This document shows positions 49,977 through 58,356 of a stretch of 64,000 nt of DNA, piece after piece. Below the pieces are notes generated by a model. It saw only the letters and a list, made by a program, of their open reading frames with translations. It was not told the DNA's origin and searched no databases. This DNA comes from Bacillota bacterium (lineage in GTDB: Bacteria; Bacillota; Sulfobacillia; Sulfobacillales; Sulfobacillaceae), in assembly GCA_021797825.1 (NCBI GenBank), contig JAJZZA010000002.1:1-64000 (forward strand). The letters run 5' to 3'. Each line of letters begins with the position of its first letter. The stretch's first letter is position 1. The position numbers and the translations under genes are program-made.

Positions 49977-50005
49977 TTGTGCCATCTATCCACGTGTGGT
50001 ATAGT
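49977..50005 (+). promoter_or_regulatory. promoter of the second tnpA
   Basis: TTGTGC (49977-49982), a 17-bp spacer and TATAGT (50000-50005) lie 19 bp before tnpA. The near-palindrome CTATCCACGTGTGGTATAG (49986-50004) overlaps it and may belong to the left end of the element. Confidence 0.5.
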
Positions 50006-50023
50006 GTGTTGGGGTGAAGGGGT

Positions 50024-50422
50024 ATGGGGCGCACGGTGAAAAGCCATCACCATATCACGTTTGACTGCACATACCAGGTCGTGTTCTGTCCCAAATACCG
50101 CCGGAAGGTACTGGTCAACGGAGTCGATGCGCGGCTAAAGGACTTGCTGAAAGACAAAGCACGTGAACTCCAGAGCGACATTCTGGAAATGGAAATCATG
50201 CCCGATCAGGTGCATCTGCTCATCCAGTGCGACCCGCAGTTTGGGATTCATCGGGTGGTCAAACAACTGAAAGGCTATTCATCCCATGTTTTGCGCCAGG
50301 AATTTCCGAGCCTTAAACGTCGCTTGCCATCCTTGTGGACGAATTCGTATTTTGTGGCGACGGTGGGCGTGGTCCAAGTCGATGTGGTCACACGCTATAT
50401 CGAGGACCAGAAGGGACAATAA
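50024..50422 (+). CDS. tnpA: IS200/IS605 family transposase TnpA with altered HUH motif
   Basis: A 132-residue Y1 transposase. It begins HHHITFDCTYQVVFCPKYRRKVL, and the catalytic tyrosine is in VVTRYIEDQKGQ. The HUH motif reads DQVHLLIQ: the first histidine, a metal ligand, is Gln (codon CAG at 50211-50213), which should weaken or abolish metal binding. FGIHRVVKQLKGYSSHVLRQEFP and LWTNSYFVATVG are typical for its subgroup. With the tnpB remnant behind it the element is probably immobile. Confidence 0.88.
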   Translation: MGRTVKSHHHITFDCTYQVVFCPKYRRKVLVNGVDARLKDLLKDKARELQSDILEMEIMPDQVHLLIQCDPQFGIHRVVKQLKGYSSHVLRQEFPSLKRRLPSLWTNSYFVATVGVVQVDVVTRYIEDQKGQ

Positions 50423-50435
50423 ACATGCGCCGATC

Positions 50436-50773
50436 ATGCAAATCAATAAGGCGCAGCAACCGAGGATTGAGGACACCTTGGAGCCCTGTCGCATGTTGTA
50501 CCACCCGCTCCGCGCGGAGCGCAAGGAAGCCTGCCAGAAGTTCGCCACAACCCTATCCTACCTGGCGCCAGCCAATCGTTTGCCGGCGTCCAAGGACGCG
50601 ATTCCGGCCCTGCCCGCGGTGCGGTCGCACGCGCTGCAAGCTGGCGCCAAGCGGGGCCGGCGTTACGGGTTGCCAATCAGCGCGGCGACACCGCCCACCA
50701 AATTGCCCGACTCCTGGTCAATGCCTCTGGCCGCATCGCGTTGCAGGAGTCGTCACCGCATGGGAGCGGATGA
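50436..50773 (+). pseudogene. tnpB: tnpB remnant with internal deletion
   Basis: Frame 1 from ATG 50436 reads MQINKAQQPRIEDTLEPCRM and then AERKEACQKFATTLSYLAPA and RLPASKDAIPALPAVRSHALQA, the N-terminal helical region of TnpB up to about 50640. From about 50666 a different frame reads RVANQRGDTAHQIARLLVNA and GRIALQES, ending at TGA 50771-50773; this matches the central R-X-DF-X-HK / LV-X-IAxE block. The ~100 residues normally between them, and everything after, are missing. The remnant ends 13 bp before the next gene. Confidence 0.75.
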
Positions 50774-50785
50774 TAACGAAAGGAA

Positions 50786-52054
50786 GTGAATCGCACGGAC
50801 GCAGACAATCGCCAGGCTCTGACGGAACGGTTTGGTTCGGCCATCAACCCGGCATTAGCGCGGGTCTTCCGCTTTATGGGGATCGAGGCCGTGGAGTCGA
50901 CCGGTTCGGGCGCCGTGCTGGTCGATGAGGACGGCACCGAGTATATCGACTGCGCAGGCGGTTATGGCGTGTTTTCGCAAGGGTACCGGCACCCGCGAAT
51001 CATCGCGGCGGCGCACCGCCAACTCGATAGTCTGCCGATGTCCTCACGGGTGCTTTTGAACCGGCCGATGATTGAACTGGCCGAACGGTTGCGCGAGTTG
51101 ACTCCGGGTGATTTGCAGTACAGTTTTTTTTGCAATAGCGGCGCGGAGGCGGTAGAGGCGGCGGTTAAATTTTCCCGCGCGGCCACCGGACGCTCGCGCA
51201 TTATCAGCACCCTCGGGGCGTTTCATGGCAAGACGTTGGGGGCCCTGTCGGTTTCCGGTCGCGACGCGTACCAAAAACCGTTTTTGCCTTTGCTACCGGA
51301 TGTGGTGCGGGTGCCGTTTGGAGACGTGCGGGCGGTGGCGGAGGTCTTGGACAGTTCGGTCGCGGCCGTGATCGTCGAACCGATTCAAGGCGAGGGCGGA
51401 ATTATTCTGCCGCCCGACGACTATTTGCCGCGTCTGCGCGAGCTGTGCGATGCGTCGGGGAGCATGCTGATCGCAGACGAGGTGCAAACCGGAATTGGCC
51501 GCACCGGCCGGCTTTTCGCGATCGAACACAGCGGGGTTATTCCCGACCTGCTTTGCTTGGCCAAGGCCCTCGGAGGCGGGGTGGTGCCCATCGGAGCGGT
51601 GGTTGGGCGTTCCGCGGCGTGGAAACTGTTTGAGGACCGTCCTCTCATGCACACCTCAACCTTCGGCGGCAATCCGCTGGCTTGTGCCGTTGCGCTGGAA
51701 GCATTGGCGGTTACCGTGCAAGAGAAGCTGCCGGAGCGGGCGCAGCTTCTCGGTGACCAGTTCCTGGCGGGGTTGCGGGCGCTCAGCCAGCGCTACCCCA
51801 AACTCATTTCCGAGGTTCGGGGCCGGGGCCTCATGATCGGGGTGGAAGTGCCCGCGCCCGGGGTGGGGGGGGCACTCATCGCGGAGTTGTTCAGACGCCA
51901 GGTGCTGGCGGTCTACACGCTGAACAATGAGCGGGTGATCCGTTTGATGCCCCCTCTGGTTATTACCTCCGAGCAATTAGACACCGTGTTGCAACGTTTG
52001 GGCGCCGCGCTCGCGCAACTTTACGAGGTGGCCGACGACCTGCTGGCACCATAG
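50786..52054 (+). CDS. class III aminotransferase (ornithine/putrescine-type)
   Basis: A 422-residue PLP enzyme, fold type I. YIDCAGGYGVFSQGYRHPRI, FFCNSGAEAVEAAVKFSRAATGR, AAVIVEPIQGEGGI, LIADEVQTGIGRTGRLFAIEH and LCLAKALGGGVVPIGAV (PLP lysine) are diagnostic. The N-terminal extension INPALARVFRFMGIEAV resembles putrescine aminotransferases (YgjG type) more than ornithine aminotransferase. speD follows nearby, so a polyamine-linked role is plausible. Start is uncertain: GTG 50786 has AAGGA immediately before it, too close for a normal site. The IS remnant ends 13 bp upstream, so the original promoter or start may have been altered. Confidence 0.86.
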   Translation: MNRTDADNRQALTERFGSAINPALARVFRFMGIEAVESTGSGAVLVDEDGTEYIDCAGGYGVFSQGYRHPRIIAAAHRQLDSLPMSSRVLLNRPMIELAERLRELTPGDLQYSFFCNSGAEAVEAAVKFSRAATGRSRIISTLGAFHGKTLGALSVSGRDAYQKPFLPLLPDVVRVPFGDVRAVAEVLDSSVAAVIVEPIQGEGGIILPPDDYLPRLRELCDASGSMLIADEVQTGIGRTGRLFAIEHSGVIPDLLCLAKALGGGVVPIGAVVGRSAAWKLFEDRPLMHTSTFGGNPLACAVALEALAVTVQEKLPERAQLLGDQFLAGLRALSQRYPKLISEVRGRGLMIGVEVPAPGVGGALIAELFRRQVLAVYTLNNERVIRLMPPLVITSEQLDTVLQRLGAALAQLYEVADDLLAP

Positions 52055-52101
52055 CGGTGGCAAGGGCGCCCTGCGGGCGCCAGCGAAAGGAGAGAACGGG
52101 G

Positions 52102-52536
52102 ATGCCGAAGGTTGAGGTGAGCGAAGAAGTTGCGGTGGCAGCGGACTCGATGTATCAAGTGCTGTGCGATTTTACCCGATTTCCTGATTTCATGAAAAAT
52201 GTTGACTCCGTCACCCTGCGGGAAAAGGGCGACGGTTATGCCGTGTCGGAGTGGGTCACGCGGCTGCAAGGAGCCCGGTTTCAGTGGACCGAACGGGACG
52301 AGTTTTTCCCGGCCGATCGCCGAATTACCTATCGGCAGCTGCAAGGGGACCTGAAAACCTTCCAAGGGTATTGGCAGCTCGAGGAGACGGCGCGCGGGAC
52401 CCGGGTTACCTTGGTGACCGAGTTCGAATTCGGAATTCCCATGCTGGCGGCGCTGCTAAATCCGGTGGCGAAAATTGCGATTCGGGAAAATGCCCGGGAA
52501 ATGGTGCGTTCGCTCGCCACCGCGGCGGCCGGATGA
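52102..52536 (+). CDS. SRPBCC-superfamily (polyketide cyclase/dehydrase-like) protein
   Basis: A 144-residue START-like protein. VEVSEEVAVAADSMYQVLCDFTRFPDFMKNVDSV is the typical N-terminal strand/helix; DLKTFQGYWQLEETARGTRVTLVTEFEFGIPML forms the central sheet. Such folds bind hydrophobic ligands; the RatA/Coq10 group is similar. AAAGGAGAG precedes ATG 52102. Function unknown; probably co-transcribed with the aminotransferase (47-bp gap). Confidence 0.82.
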   Translation: MPKVEVSEEVAVAADSMYQVLCDFTRFPDFMKNVDSVTLREKGDGYAVSEWVTRLQGARFQWTERDEFFPADRRITYRQLQGDLKTFQGYWQLEETARGTRVTLVTEFEFGIPMLAALLNPVAKIAIRENAREMVRSLATAAAG

Positions 52537-52769
52537 TTCCGCTTGGAGTCCGCACCAGCTGCCCCGTGCAATCCGTTTTATCCCGGCCCTTTCCAACGCC
52601 AGGCTTGCCATGACGGTCCGCACGGACTGCGGCGGACCCGAACCATCGCTGCTGGGATTTACACGCGTGCGGAAATCAAAGAAAAACCGTAAGAAACGGA
52701 GAGCCATCGATAATAGGTTGGGCAGACCACGGATAGTCAAGGATTTTTCTGCTTAAATGCAAGATTTTG
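52537..52769. other. intergenic region upstream of the speD promoter
   Basis: With the promoter and leader that follow, 329 bases separate the SRPBCC gene from speD. I see no gene, no terminator hairpin with a T tract and no recognised riboswitch in it. Confidence 0.4.
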
Positions 52770-52797
52770 TTGACACACGGTGGTCGTCTGATAGAAT
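52770..52797 (+). promoter_or_regulatory. sigma-A promoter of speD
   Basis: A perfect TTGACA (52770-52775), a 16-bp spacer and TAGAAT (52792-52797) in an A+T-rich stretch. It gives a leader of about 60 nt to speD and may drive the whole speD-to-PHP run. Confidence 0.75.
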
Positions 52798-52865
52798 AGT
52801 CCATGGCCGTCGGACAGGTATCTGAAGGACGAGCTCAACTCGGACCAAAGGGGGTTGGGAATGCG

Positions 52866-53246
52866 ATGAACGCATTGGGTCGACATATTTTGGCAGAAAT
52901 TCACGGCTGTGACGCCGCCATCCTGAACAACCGGACTGCTGTAGAGCAGGTTCTGGTGGAAGCCGCACTAAAGGCAGGAGCTGAAGTTCGTGAGGTGGCT
53001 TTTCATAAGTTCAGTCCGCAAGGCGTGAGCGGGGTAGTGGTTATTTCCGAATCACATTTGGCGGTACACACGTGGCCAGAATACGGGTACGCTGCAGTAG
53101 ACGTTTTTACTTGCGGCGATTCGGTCAACCCCTGGGATGCCTGCAACTACATCGTCGAGCAATTCCGCGCCCAAAATTTTACCGCCTCGGAGACCCTCCG
53201 GGGTGTTTTGGTGGAACAGGCGTCGAGCCAAAAGGCAGCGGTGTGA
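52866..53246 (+). CDS. speD: S-adenosylmethionine decarboxylase proenzyme
   Basis: A 126-residue class 1B AdoMetDC that supplies the aminopropyl donor for spermidine. It self-cleaves between Glu62 and Ser63 (ISESHLAVHTWPE), Ser63 becoming the pyruvoyl group; His68 and Cys83 (VFTCGD) are the other known active-site residues, all at the numbering of the Thermotoga enzyme. LGRHILAEIHGCD is the N-terminal signature. AAAGGGGG lies about 11 nt before ATG 52866. No spermidine synthase (speE) is in the window. Confidence 0.96.
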   Translation: MNALGRHILAEIHGCDAAILNNRTAVEQVLVEAALKAGAEVREVAFHKFSPQGVSGVVVISESHLAVHTWPEYGYAAVDVFTCGDSVNPWDACNYIVEQFRAQNFTASETLRGVLVEQASSQKAAV

Positions 53247-53263
53247 CGACAGGAGGTTTTTAG

Positions 53264-53677
53264 GTGACGCGAACCTTTGTGATGGTGAAACCCGATGGTG
53301 TCCGGCGCGGTCTAGTCGGCGAGGTGATAGGCCGATTGGAGAAGAAGGGCCTTCGCTTGGCCGGGTTAAAACTGGTCGTGATCAGCCCCGAATTGGCGGC
53401 TCGTCACTATGCCGAGCACCGCGACAAGCCGTTTTACGATGAGCTGATCCGGTTCATTACCTCCGGGCCCTCCGTGCCGATGGTGTTTGCCGGCCGGGAG
53501 GCGGTCGTGGTAGCGCGGTCCCTGATCGGGGCCACCGATCCAGTCCACGCCTTGCCGGGGACCCTGCGGGGGGACTTGGGTTTGGCCATTACCGAGAACT
53601 TGGTGCACGGGTCGGACAGCCAAGAGTCCGCCGAACGGGAAATTGCTCTTTACTTCGCTCCGGAGGAGATTGTTTAG
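53264..53677 (+). CDS. ndk: nucleoside-diphosphate kinase
   Basis: A 137-residue NDK that balances NTP pools. [22 protein letters not shown] is the N-terminal signature with Lys9. The phospho-histidine is His115 in [22 protein letters not shown] precedes GTG 53264. Its end is 5 bp before the phosphoesterase gene. Confidence 0.97.
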   Translation: MTRTFVMVKPDGVRRGLVGEVIGRLEKKGLRLAGLKLVVISPELAARHYAEHRDKPFYDELIRFITSGPSVPMVFAGREAVVVARSLIGATDPVHALPGTLRGDLGLAITENLVHGSDSQESAEREIALYFAPEEIV

Positions 53678-53681
53678 CGCC

Positions 53682-54491
53682 ATGTGGGGTTGGCTGGGTC
53701 CGATCGCGGCGCTTGGCGCGGCGTATGCGGTGGCGGTCGAACCCCGATGGTTGCGTCCCGTAACCTATGATGTCCGCTTGTCCCGGCTGTCGACGGCTTT
53801 CGACGGATTGACCATTCTCCACCTGTCCGATTTGCATGGGCGGGTGGAGGTCTTTTTGTCACCGATATTTCAGAAGTGGAGCGCAGCGTGCGATATCATA
53901 GTCGTAACCGGCGACCTGTACAGCGCGGTTCTGCCGCGCCAGCGCATGGCCGCGCGGCTTGATGCCTTAACCGCCCGCGACGGTGTCTACTATGTCAGCG
54001 GCAATCATGATTACCGGCGAGGCCGCCTGGACGTGGCGCCCTGGGTGCCGGGCCAACGCCTGCTCGACAACCGCGCGGCGCATCTTAAGCGGGGCGGAGC
54101 CGGGCTGTGGCTGGCTGGGCTGCCCGACCTGGTCAAGGGTGAGCCGCGCTGGTCAGACTTGCGGCGGATGTGGGCGGATTCCCGTGATCCGGTGGTGCTG
54201 CTCTCCCACCGTCCGGATGCGGCCTTGCTGGCCGGGAACGAAGTGGGGCTGGTGCTGTCCGGGCATACCCACGGGGGCCAGGTCGCGATCCCGGGTTTTG
54301 GGGCCGTGTTCCGGCACAACCGCTTGCCGGGGCGCTATGTGGGCGGAATGCTGGCCGGGACCCCGCACGTCATCACTTCGCGCGGCCTCGGCACCAGCGA
54401 ATTGCCGGTTCGGTTTGCCGCGCGGCCCGAGATTGTGCGAGTGCGGTTATGGGCTAATCAGAACACCCCGAGAGAGGAGCAAGCGACGTGA
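53682..54491 (+). CDS. membrane-anchored metallophosphoesterase
   Basis: A 269-residue calcineurin-like phosphoesterase with one N-terminal hydrophobic helix (about 3-18). Metal-binding blocks are ILHLSDLHGR, VVTGDLY, VSGNHDYRRG, LLSHRPD and LSGHTHGGQ, all present. The fold resembles YkuE/UDP-2,3-diacylglucosamine hydrolase-type enzymes; substrate unknown. GGAGGAG lies about 12 nt before ATG 53682. It overlaps the phosphorylase gene by 4 bp (GTGA). Confidence 0.9.
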   Translation: MWGWLGPIAALGAAYAVAVEPRWLRPVTYDVRLSRLSTAFDGLTILHLSDLHGRVEVFLSPIFQKWSAACDIIVVTGDLYSAVLPRQRMAARLDALTARDGVYYVSGNHDYRRGRLDVAPWVPGQRLLDNRAAHLKRGGAGLWLAGLPDLVKGEPRWSDLRRMWADSRDPVVLLSHRPDAALLAGNEVGLVLSGHTHGGQVAIPGFGAVFRHNRLPGRYVGGMLAGTPHVITSRGLGTSELPVRFAARPEIVRVRLWANQNTPREEQAT

Positions 54492-55303
54492 CACTGGCAG
54501 TAATAGGAGGAACCGGCGTCTATGATCCGACCTGGCTAAGAGACCCCGAGGAGGTTACCGTGGCCACCCCTTTTGGCGGGGCGCGGCTCGTGCAAGGCGC
54601 TCTTTTCGCAGGCGGCACCCCGGTTTACTTTATGAACCGGCATGGGGCCGGTCACCAACTGCCCCCTCATCTGGTCAATTACCGAGCCAATGTCTGGGCG
54701 CTCAGAGCGCTCGGAGTGACGCGCGTCTTGGCCACGGCGGCGGTGGGCTCCTTGAATCCCGCCATGCCGCCCGGGTCCATGGTGTTTTGCGATCAATTTT
54801 TGGACTTTACCAAATCCCGTCCGACGACGTTTTTTGATGGGGGGGAGGCGGGTGTGGTGCATACCGATATGACCGAGCCGTACTGTCCAGATTGCCGCCG
54901 GGTTCTCGCTGCAACCGCCCAGACACTGGGTCTCCCGGCTGCGGCGGCGGGGACCTATGTGGCAACCGAGGGGCCGCGATTTGAATCGCCGGCCGAAATC
55001 CGGGCCTACCGGATATTGGGTGGCGATCTCGTGGGGATGACCGGGGTGCCGGAAGTGGTGTTGGCCCGGGAACTCGGCCTTTGCTACGCCGGGGTCGCGC
55101 TGGTCACCAATTTTGCGGCAGGTATTTCCCAACGCGCGCTGACCCACAGCGAGGTGCTGACCGTCATGGCCGACAACGTGGCCCGGCTGCGCACGCTGCT
55201 CCAAACGGCTTTGCAGGAGCTCGCGGGGTCGCCGCGTTGTGAGTGTCAAGCGACATTGGTGCCATTGGATGGCAACCGGGCGGCGGTCGACCGGCAGAAT
55301 TGA
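54488..55303 (+). CDS. mtnP: methylthioadenosine/methylthioinosine phosphorylase family protein
   Basis: A 271-residue member of the purine nucleoside phosphorylase/MTAP family. LAVIGGTGVYDPTWL, MNRHGAGHQLPPHLVNYRANVWAL, VGSLNPAMPPGSMVFCDQFLDFT and EGPRFESPAEIRAYRILGGDLVGMTGVPE are the known blocks. The base-recognition position reads VTNFAAGI, with Asn where MTAP enzymes have Asp; Asn is the 6-oxopurine type. So methylthioinosine (or inosine/guanosine) may be preferred over methylthioadenosine. The adjacent mtaD would make methylthioinosine. GTG 54488 follows GAGAGGAG. The symbol is given for the family; specificity is inferred. Confidence 0.88.
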   Translation: MTLAVIGGTGVYDPTWLRDPEEVTVATPFGGARLVQGALFAGGTPVYFMNRHGAGHQLPPHLVNYRANVWALRALGVTRVLATAAVGSLNPAMPPGSMVFCDQFLDFTKSRPTTFFDGGEAGVVHTDMTEPYCPDCRRVLAATAQTLGLPAAAAGTYVATEGPRFESPAEIRAYRILGGDLVGMTGVPEVVLARELGLCYAGVALVTNFAAGISQRALTHSEVLTVMADNVARLRTLLQTALQELAGSPRCECQATLVPLDGNRAAVDRQN

Positions 55304-55349
55304 CGGCGCAGCATGTCCGTTGCAGATGGGACCAAGCAAGGAGGTTATG

Positions 55350-56588
55350 ATGAAATCGACCGTAAAAGATCTCGCTCTGGCTCCCGCAGGCCATGCCAAA
55401 ATTGAGTGGGTAACCGGCCGCATGCCGGTGCTGGCGCAAATTCGGCAGCGGTACCTGGCGAACCGGCCGTTAGCCGGCCAGCGCATAGCCATTTCACTCC
55501 ATCTCGAAGCCAAAACTGCCGTGCTGGCAGAACTGTTGCATCAGGGCGGGGCGGAGGTGGCCATCACCAGTTCGAACCCGCTGACCGCTCAGGACGACGT
55601 CGCGGCGGCACTGTCGGAACGAGGGGTGATCGTGCATGCGCGGTGCGGGGTCGACGCTGCCACTTTCGAACAGCTGCACCAAAAGGTTCTCGACCTGGAA
55701 CCGACGCTGTTGATTGATGACGGGGGAGAATTGACCGAGCGGCTGCACGGCAACCGCCACCCCTTGGCGAAAGGCGTCCGCGGCGGCGCTGAAGAGACTA
55801 CCACCGGCGTCACCCGCCTGCGGGCGTTGGCTGCTTCCGGGCGCCTGCGCTACCCGATGATCGCGGTCAACGACGCCGACATGAAGCACCTGTTCGACAA
55901 CCGCTATGGCACCGGGCAATCGACTTGGGATGGCATTATGCGCACCACCAACCTGGTGGTGGCAGGCAAAGTCGTGGTGGTAGCGGGTTATGGATGGTGC
56001 GGCAAGGGTGTGGCGGAACGCGCGCGCGGCCTAGGCGCCGAGGTCATCGTGACCGAGGTCGACCCGGTCCGCGCCAATGAGGCGCTTATGGACGGGCACC
56101 GGGTGATGCCCATGCTGGCTGCCGCCCCCCACGGCGACTTTTTTGTTACGGTAACCGGAAATCGGTCGGTTATCACCACCCGCCATTTCGAACGCATTAA
56201 GGATGGCGCCATTCTAGCCAACGCGGGCCATTTTGACGTGGAGGTCGACGTACAGGCCCTCGCCGGTCTCGCCGTGCAAGAAATTCCCGGTCGCAACCCG
56301 CTAGTTAAAGGATATCGGTTGCCAAGCGGCCAAACCGTCTGGTTATTGGCCGAGGGGCGGCTGGTCAACCTGGCGGCCGGCGACGGCCATCCCACGGAAA
56401 TCATGGACCTGACCTTCGGTTTGCAGGCCAGGGCCTTGGAGGACCTGTTGGCCAGGGAACGGGCTCCAGGCGTCTATCCCGTGCCCGCGGAAGTGGATCG
56501 CTGGGTGGCCCAAACCCGCCTGCAGGCGCTGGGTCTCGGCATTGACCAACTAACCGCCGAGCAAGCGGCCTATCTGTCCGCCTTTTAG
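55350..56588 (+). CDS. ahcY: adenosylhomocysteinase
   Basis: A 412-residue SAH hydrolase giving adenosine and homocysteine, using bound NAD. KIEWVTGRMPVLAQIRQRY, ITSSNPLTAQDDVAAAL, EETTTGVTRL, AVNDADMKHLFDNRYGTGQSTWDGIMRTTN, VVVAGYGWCGKGVAERARGLG (NAD loop) and LVNLAAGDGHPTEIMDLTF are all recognisable. Length is that of archaeal/thermophile enzymes, without the insert of longer bacterial forms. AAGGAGG sits 5 nt before ATG 55350. Next to mtaD, as in many thermophiles. Confidence 0.96.
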   Translation: MKSTVKDLALAPAGHAKIEWVTGRMPVLAQIRQRYLANRPLAGQRIAISLHLEAKTAVLAELLHQGGAEVAITSSNPLTAQDDVAAALSERGVIVHARCGVDAATFEQLHQKVLDLEPTLLIDDGGELTERLHGNRHPLAKGVRGGAEETTTGVTRLRALAASGRLRYPMIAVNDADMKHLFDNRYGTGQSTWDGIMRTTNLVVAGKVVVVAGYGWCGKGVAERARGLGAEVIVTEVDPVRANEALMDGHRVMPMLAAAPHGDFFVTVTGNRSVITTRHFERIKDGAILANAGHFDVEVDVQALAGLAVQEIPGRNPLVKGYRLPSGQTVWLLAEGRLVNLAAGDGHPTEIMDLTFGLQARALEDLLARERAPGVYPVPAEVDRWVAQTRLQALGLGIDQLTAEQAAYLSAF

Positions 56589-56623
56589 ACCAGAACCCGG
56601 CGCGTAGCCGAAAGGGGGCCCTC

Positions 56624-57907
56624 ATGCGCTACCGGATAACAGCGGGTACGGTTATGACCCTGGACCCAGCGGGAACCATCCACCGGCCCGGTCAGGTGAG
56701 TTGGGAGAACGGCACCATCGTGTCGGTGGGCACCGCCGAATCGGATAGGCGTCCGGTCGACCAAACCATTCACGTCCCGGCGGGGGTGGTCATGCCCGGT
56801 TTCTATAACGGGCATAATCATGCCGCGATGACCTTGTTTCGCGGCTTGGCCGACGACAGTCCGTTGTTTGAATGGCTGCAACAACACATTTGGCCGCGGG
56901 AGGCACGACTTACGGCGGACGACATTTATGCCGGGACGATGCTGGCCGCTGCGGAAATGATCCGGTCCGGCACGGTGGGCTTCGCCGATATGTATTTTGA
57001 GATGGATGCCGTAGCGCAGGCCGTAGCCGATTCCGGCCTGCGTGGCTGGTTGGCCCGCGGGTTGATTGGGACACAAGACCCCGATGGCGAAAAACTGGCG
57101 GAGTCGGTGGAGTTTGCGCGACGGTGGGCTGACCAAGCCGACGGGCGGATTGTGCCCATGCTGGCCCCGCATGCGCCTTACACCTGCCCGCCCCCCTACT
57201 TGGCGCAAGTCGCCGAGGCTGCCCGCAAGCACAACTTGGGAATTCACATCCATCTGGCGGAGAGTCATCAAGAGCTCGCCGACATTACGCGGCAATACGG
57301 GCGGACTCCCATTGAACTGGCGTCCGACACCGGCATTTTCCGCAACCGGACCCTGATTGCCCACGGGGTTCACATCCTGGAGTCGGATCTTCCCGCGCTA
57401 GCAGGTCTCGTGGGGGGGGTGATTGCTTGTCCGGTGTCCAACGCGAAGCTGGCCAGTGGCATTCTCCCTTACCGGCTGCTGCGCGACGCCGGCGTGCCTA
57501 TCGGCTTGGGAACCGATGGCGCCGCATCCACCAACACGCTCGACATGTTTCAGGAAATGAAGGCCATGGCCTGGCTGCAAAAACTTCGAGACGGTCAGCC
57601 CGACGGGTTCCGGGCGGTGGACGCCTTGCGCGCCGCCACTCGCGGCACGGCGGCAGTGCTGGGGTTCCCCGGGGGAGAATTGACCACCGGGAGCCCCGCC
57701 GACCTGATTGTGGTGGACGGCCGCCAAGCCCACTTGATGCCGGAGTGGGACGTCACCGCCAATTTAGTCTATGCCGGGGTAGGCAGCGACGTGGTCTACA
57801 CGGTGGTGGCGGGCCGCATCCTGATGGCGGAAGGGATCATCCAATCTTTTGATGAACAGGCGATTATGCGGGATGTGGTCAGTCGCGTCGCTCATCTCAC
57901 GGACTAA
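56624..57907 (+). CDS. mtaD: 5-methylthioadenosine/S-adenosylhomocysteine deaminase
   Basis: A 427-residue amidohydrolase that removes the 6-amino group from methylthioadenosine or S-adenosylhomocysteine. Metal ligands are His64/His66 in YNGHNHAAMTLFRGL, the histidine in HIHLAES, AHGVHI and the Asp in GLGTDGAASTN. WPREARLTADDIYAGTMLAAAEMIRSGT is a family block. GAAAGGGGG precedes ATG 56624. With the phosphorylase at 54488 it can form a deamination-first methylthioadenosine route. Confidence 0.94.
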   Translation: MRYRITAGTVMTLDPAGTIHRPGQVSWENGTIVSVGTAESDRRPVDQTIHVPAGVVMPGFYNGHNHAAMTLFRGLADDSPLFEWLQQHIWPREARLTADDIYAGTMLAAAEMIRSGTVGFADMYFEMDAVAQAVADSGLRGWLARGLIGTQDPDGEKLAESVEFARRWADQADGRIVPMLAPHAPYTCPPPYLAQVAEAARKHNLGIHIHLAESHQELADITRQYGRTPIELASDTGIFRNRTLIAHGVHILESDLPALAGLVGGVIACPVSNAKLASGILPYRLLRDAGVPIGLGTDGAASTNTLDMFQEMKAMAWLQKLRDGQPDGFRAVDALRAATRGTAAVLGFPGGELTTGSPADLIVVDGRQAHLMPEWDVTANLVYAGVGSDVVYTVVAGRILMAEGIIQSFDEQAIMRDVVSRVAHLTD

Positions 57908-57939
57908 GCGCGACATCCTCGCGGGACAGGAGGAACGTT

Positions 57940-58356
57940 TTGGAAATCTTAAATTGGCCAAACAATACCTGTCTGGTTTGCGGACCCGAAGTGGCCGGAG
58001 GGCTTCGGGCGGTTTTCGCCGGAGGACCGGACGGGGTGGTAGCCAACCTGGTGCTGCCCGAATTTTGGCAAGGCTTTGCAGGCGTGGCGCACGGCGGGGT
58101 GTTGGCGGGCCTGGTCGATGATGCCATGTGGCATGCGATTTATCATTTTCGGGCGCTGTCCACGGTGACCGCGGAACTCACCGTGCGATTTCACCACCCT
58201 GTCGCTATCGGCCATCCTTTGGTTGTTCGCGGCCGGGTCAGCCGGTTTGATCGCCGCTTGATCCGGGCGGAAGCCAGCATCGCGGAGAACGAGCGGGTGT
58301 TGGTGTCGGCTACCGGGCGGTTTATGCCGGGAGACCCGGTGCGGCATCATCAATGA
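57940..58356 (+). CDS. hotdog-fold thioesterase, PaaI-like
   Basis: A 138-residue acyl-CoA thioesterase-like protein. The catalytic hotdog helix is FAGVAHGGVLAGLVDDAMWHAI, and TAELTVRFHHPVAIGHPLVVRGRV the next strand pair. N-terminal CLVCGP is a frequent feature of this subgroup. The start is TTG 57940, with CAGGAGGAA just upstream. It overlaps the PHP gene by 4 bp (ATGA). Substrate unknown. Confidence 0.85.
   Translation: MEILNWPNNTCLVCGPEVAGGLRAVFAGGPDGVVANLVLPEFWQGFAGVAHGGVLAGLVDDAMWHAIYHFRALSTVTAELTVRFHHPVAIGHPLVVRGRVSRFDRRLIRAEASIAENERVLVSATGRFMPGDPVRHHQ

Larger units (their letters stand above)
49986..50773 (+). mobile_element. decayed IS200/IS605-family element
   Basis: A tnpA with an altered HUH motif is followed 13 bp later by the two ends of a tnpB with its middle deleted. 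Both are on the plus strand, unlike the divergent pair at the left window edge, so the two elements belong to different subgroups. Ends are estimated, not proven. Confidence 0.7.
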
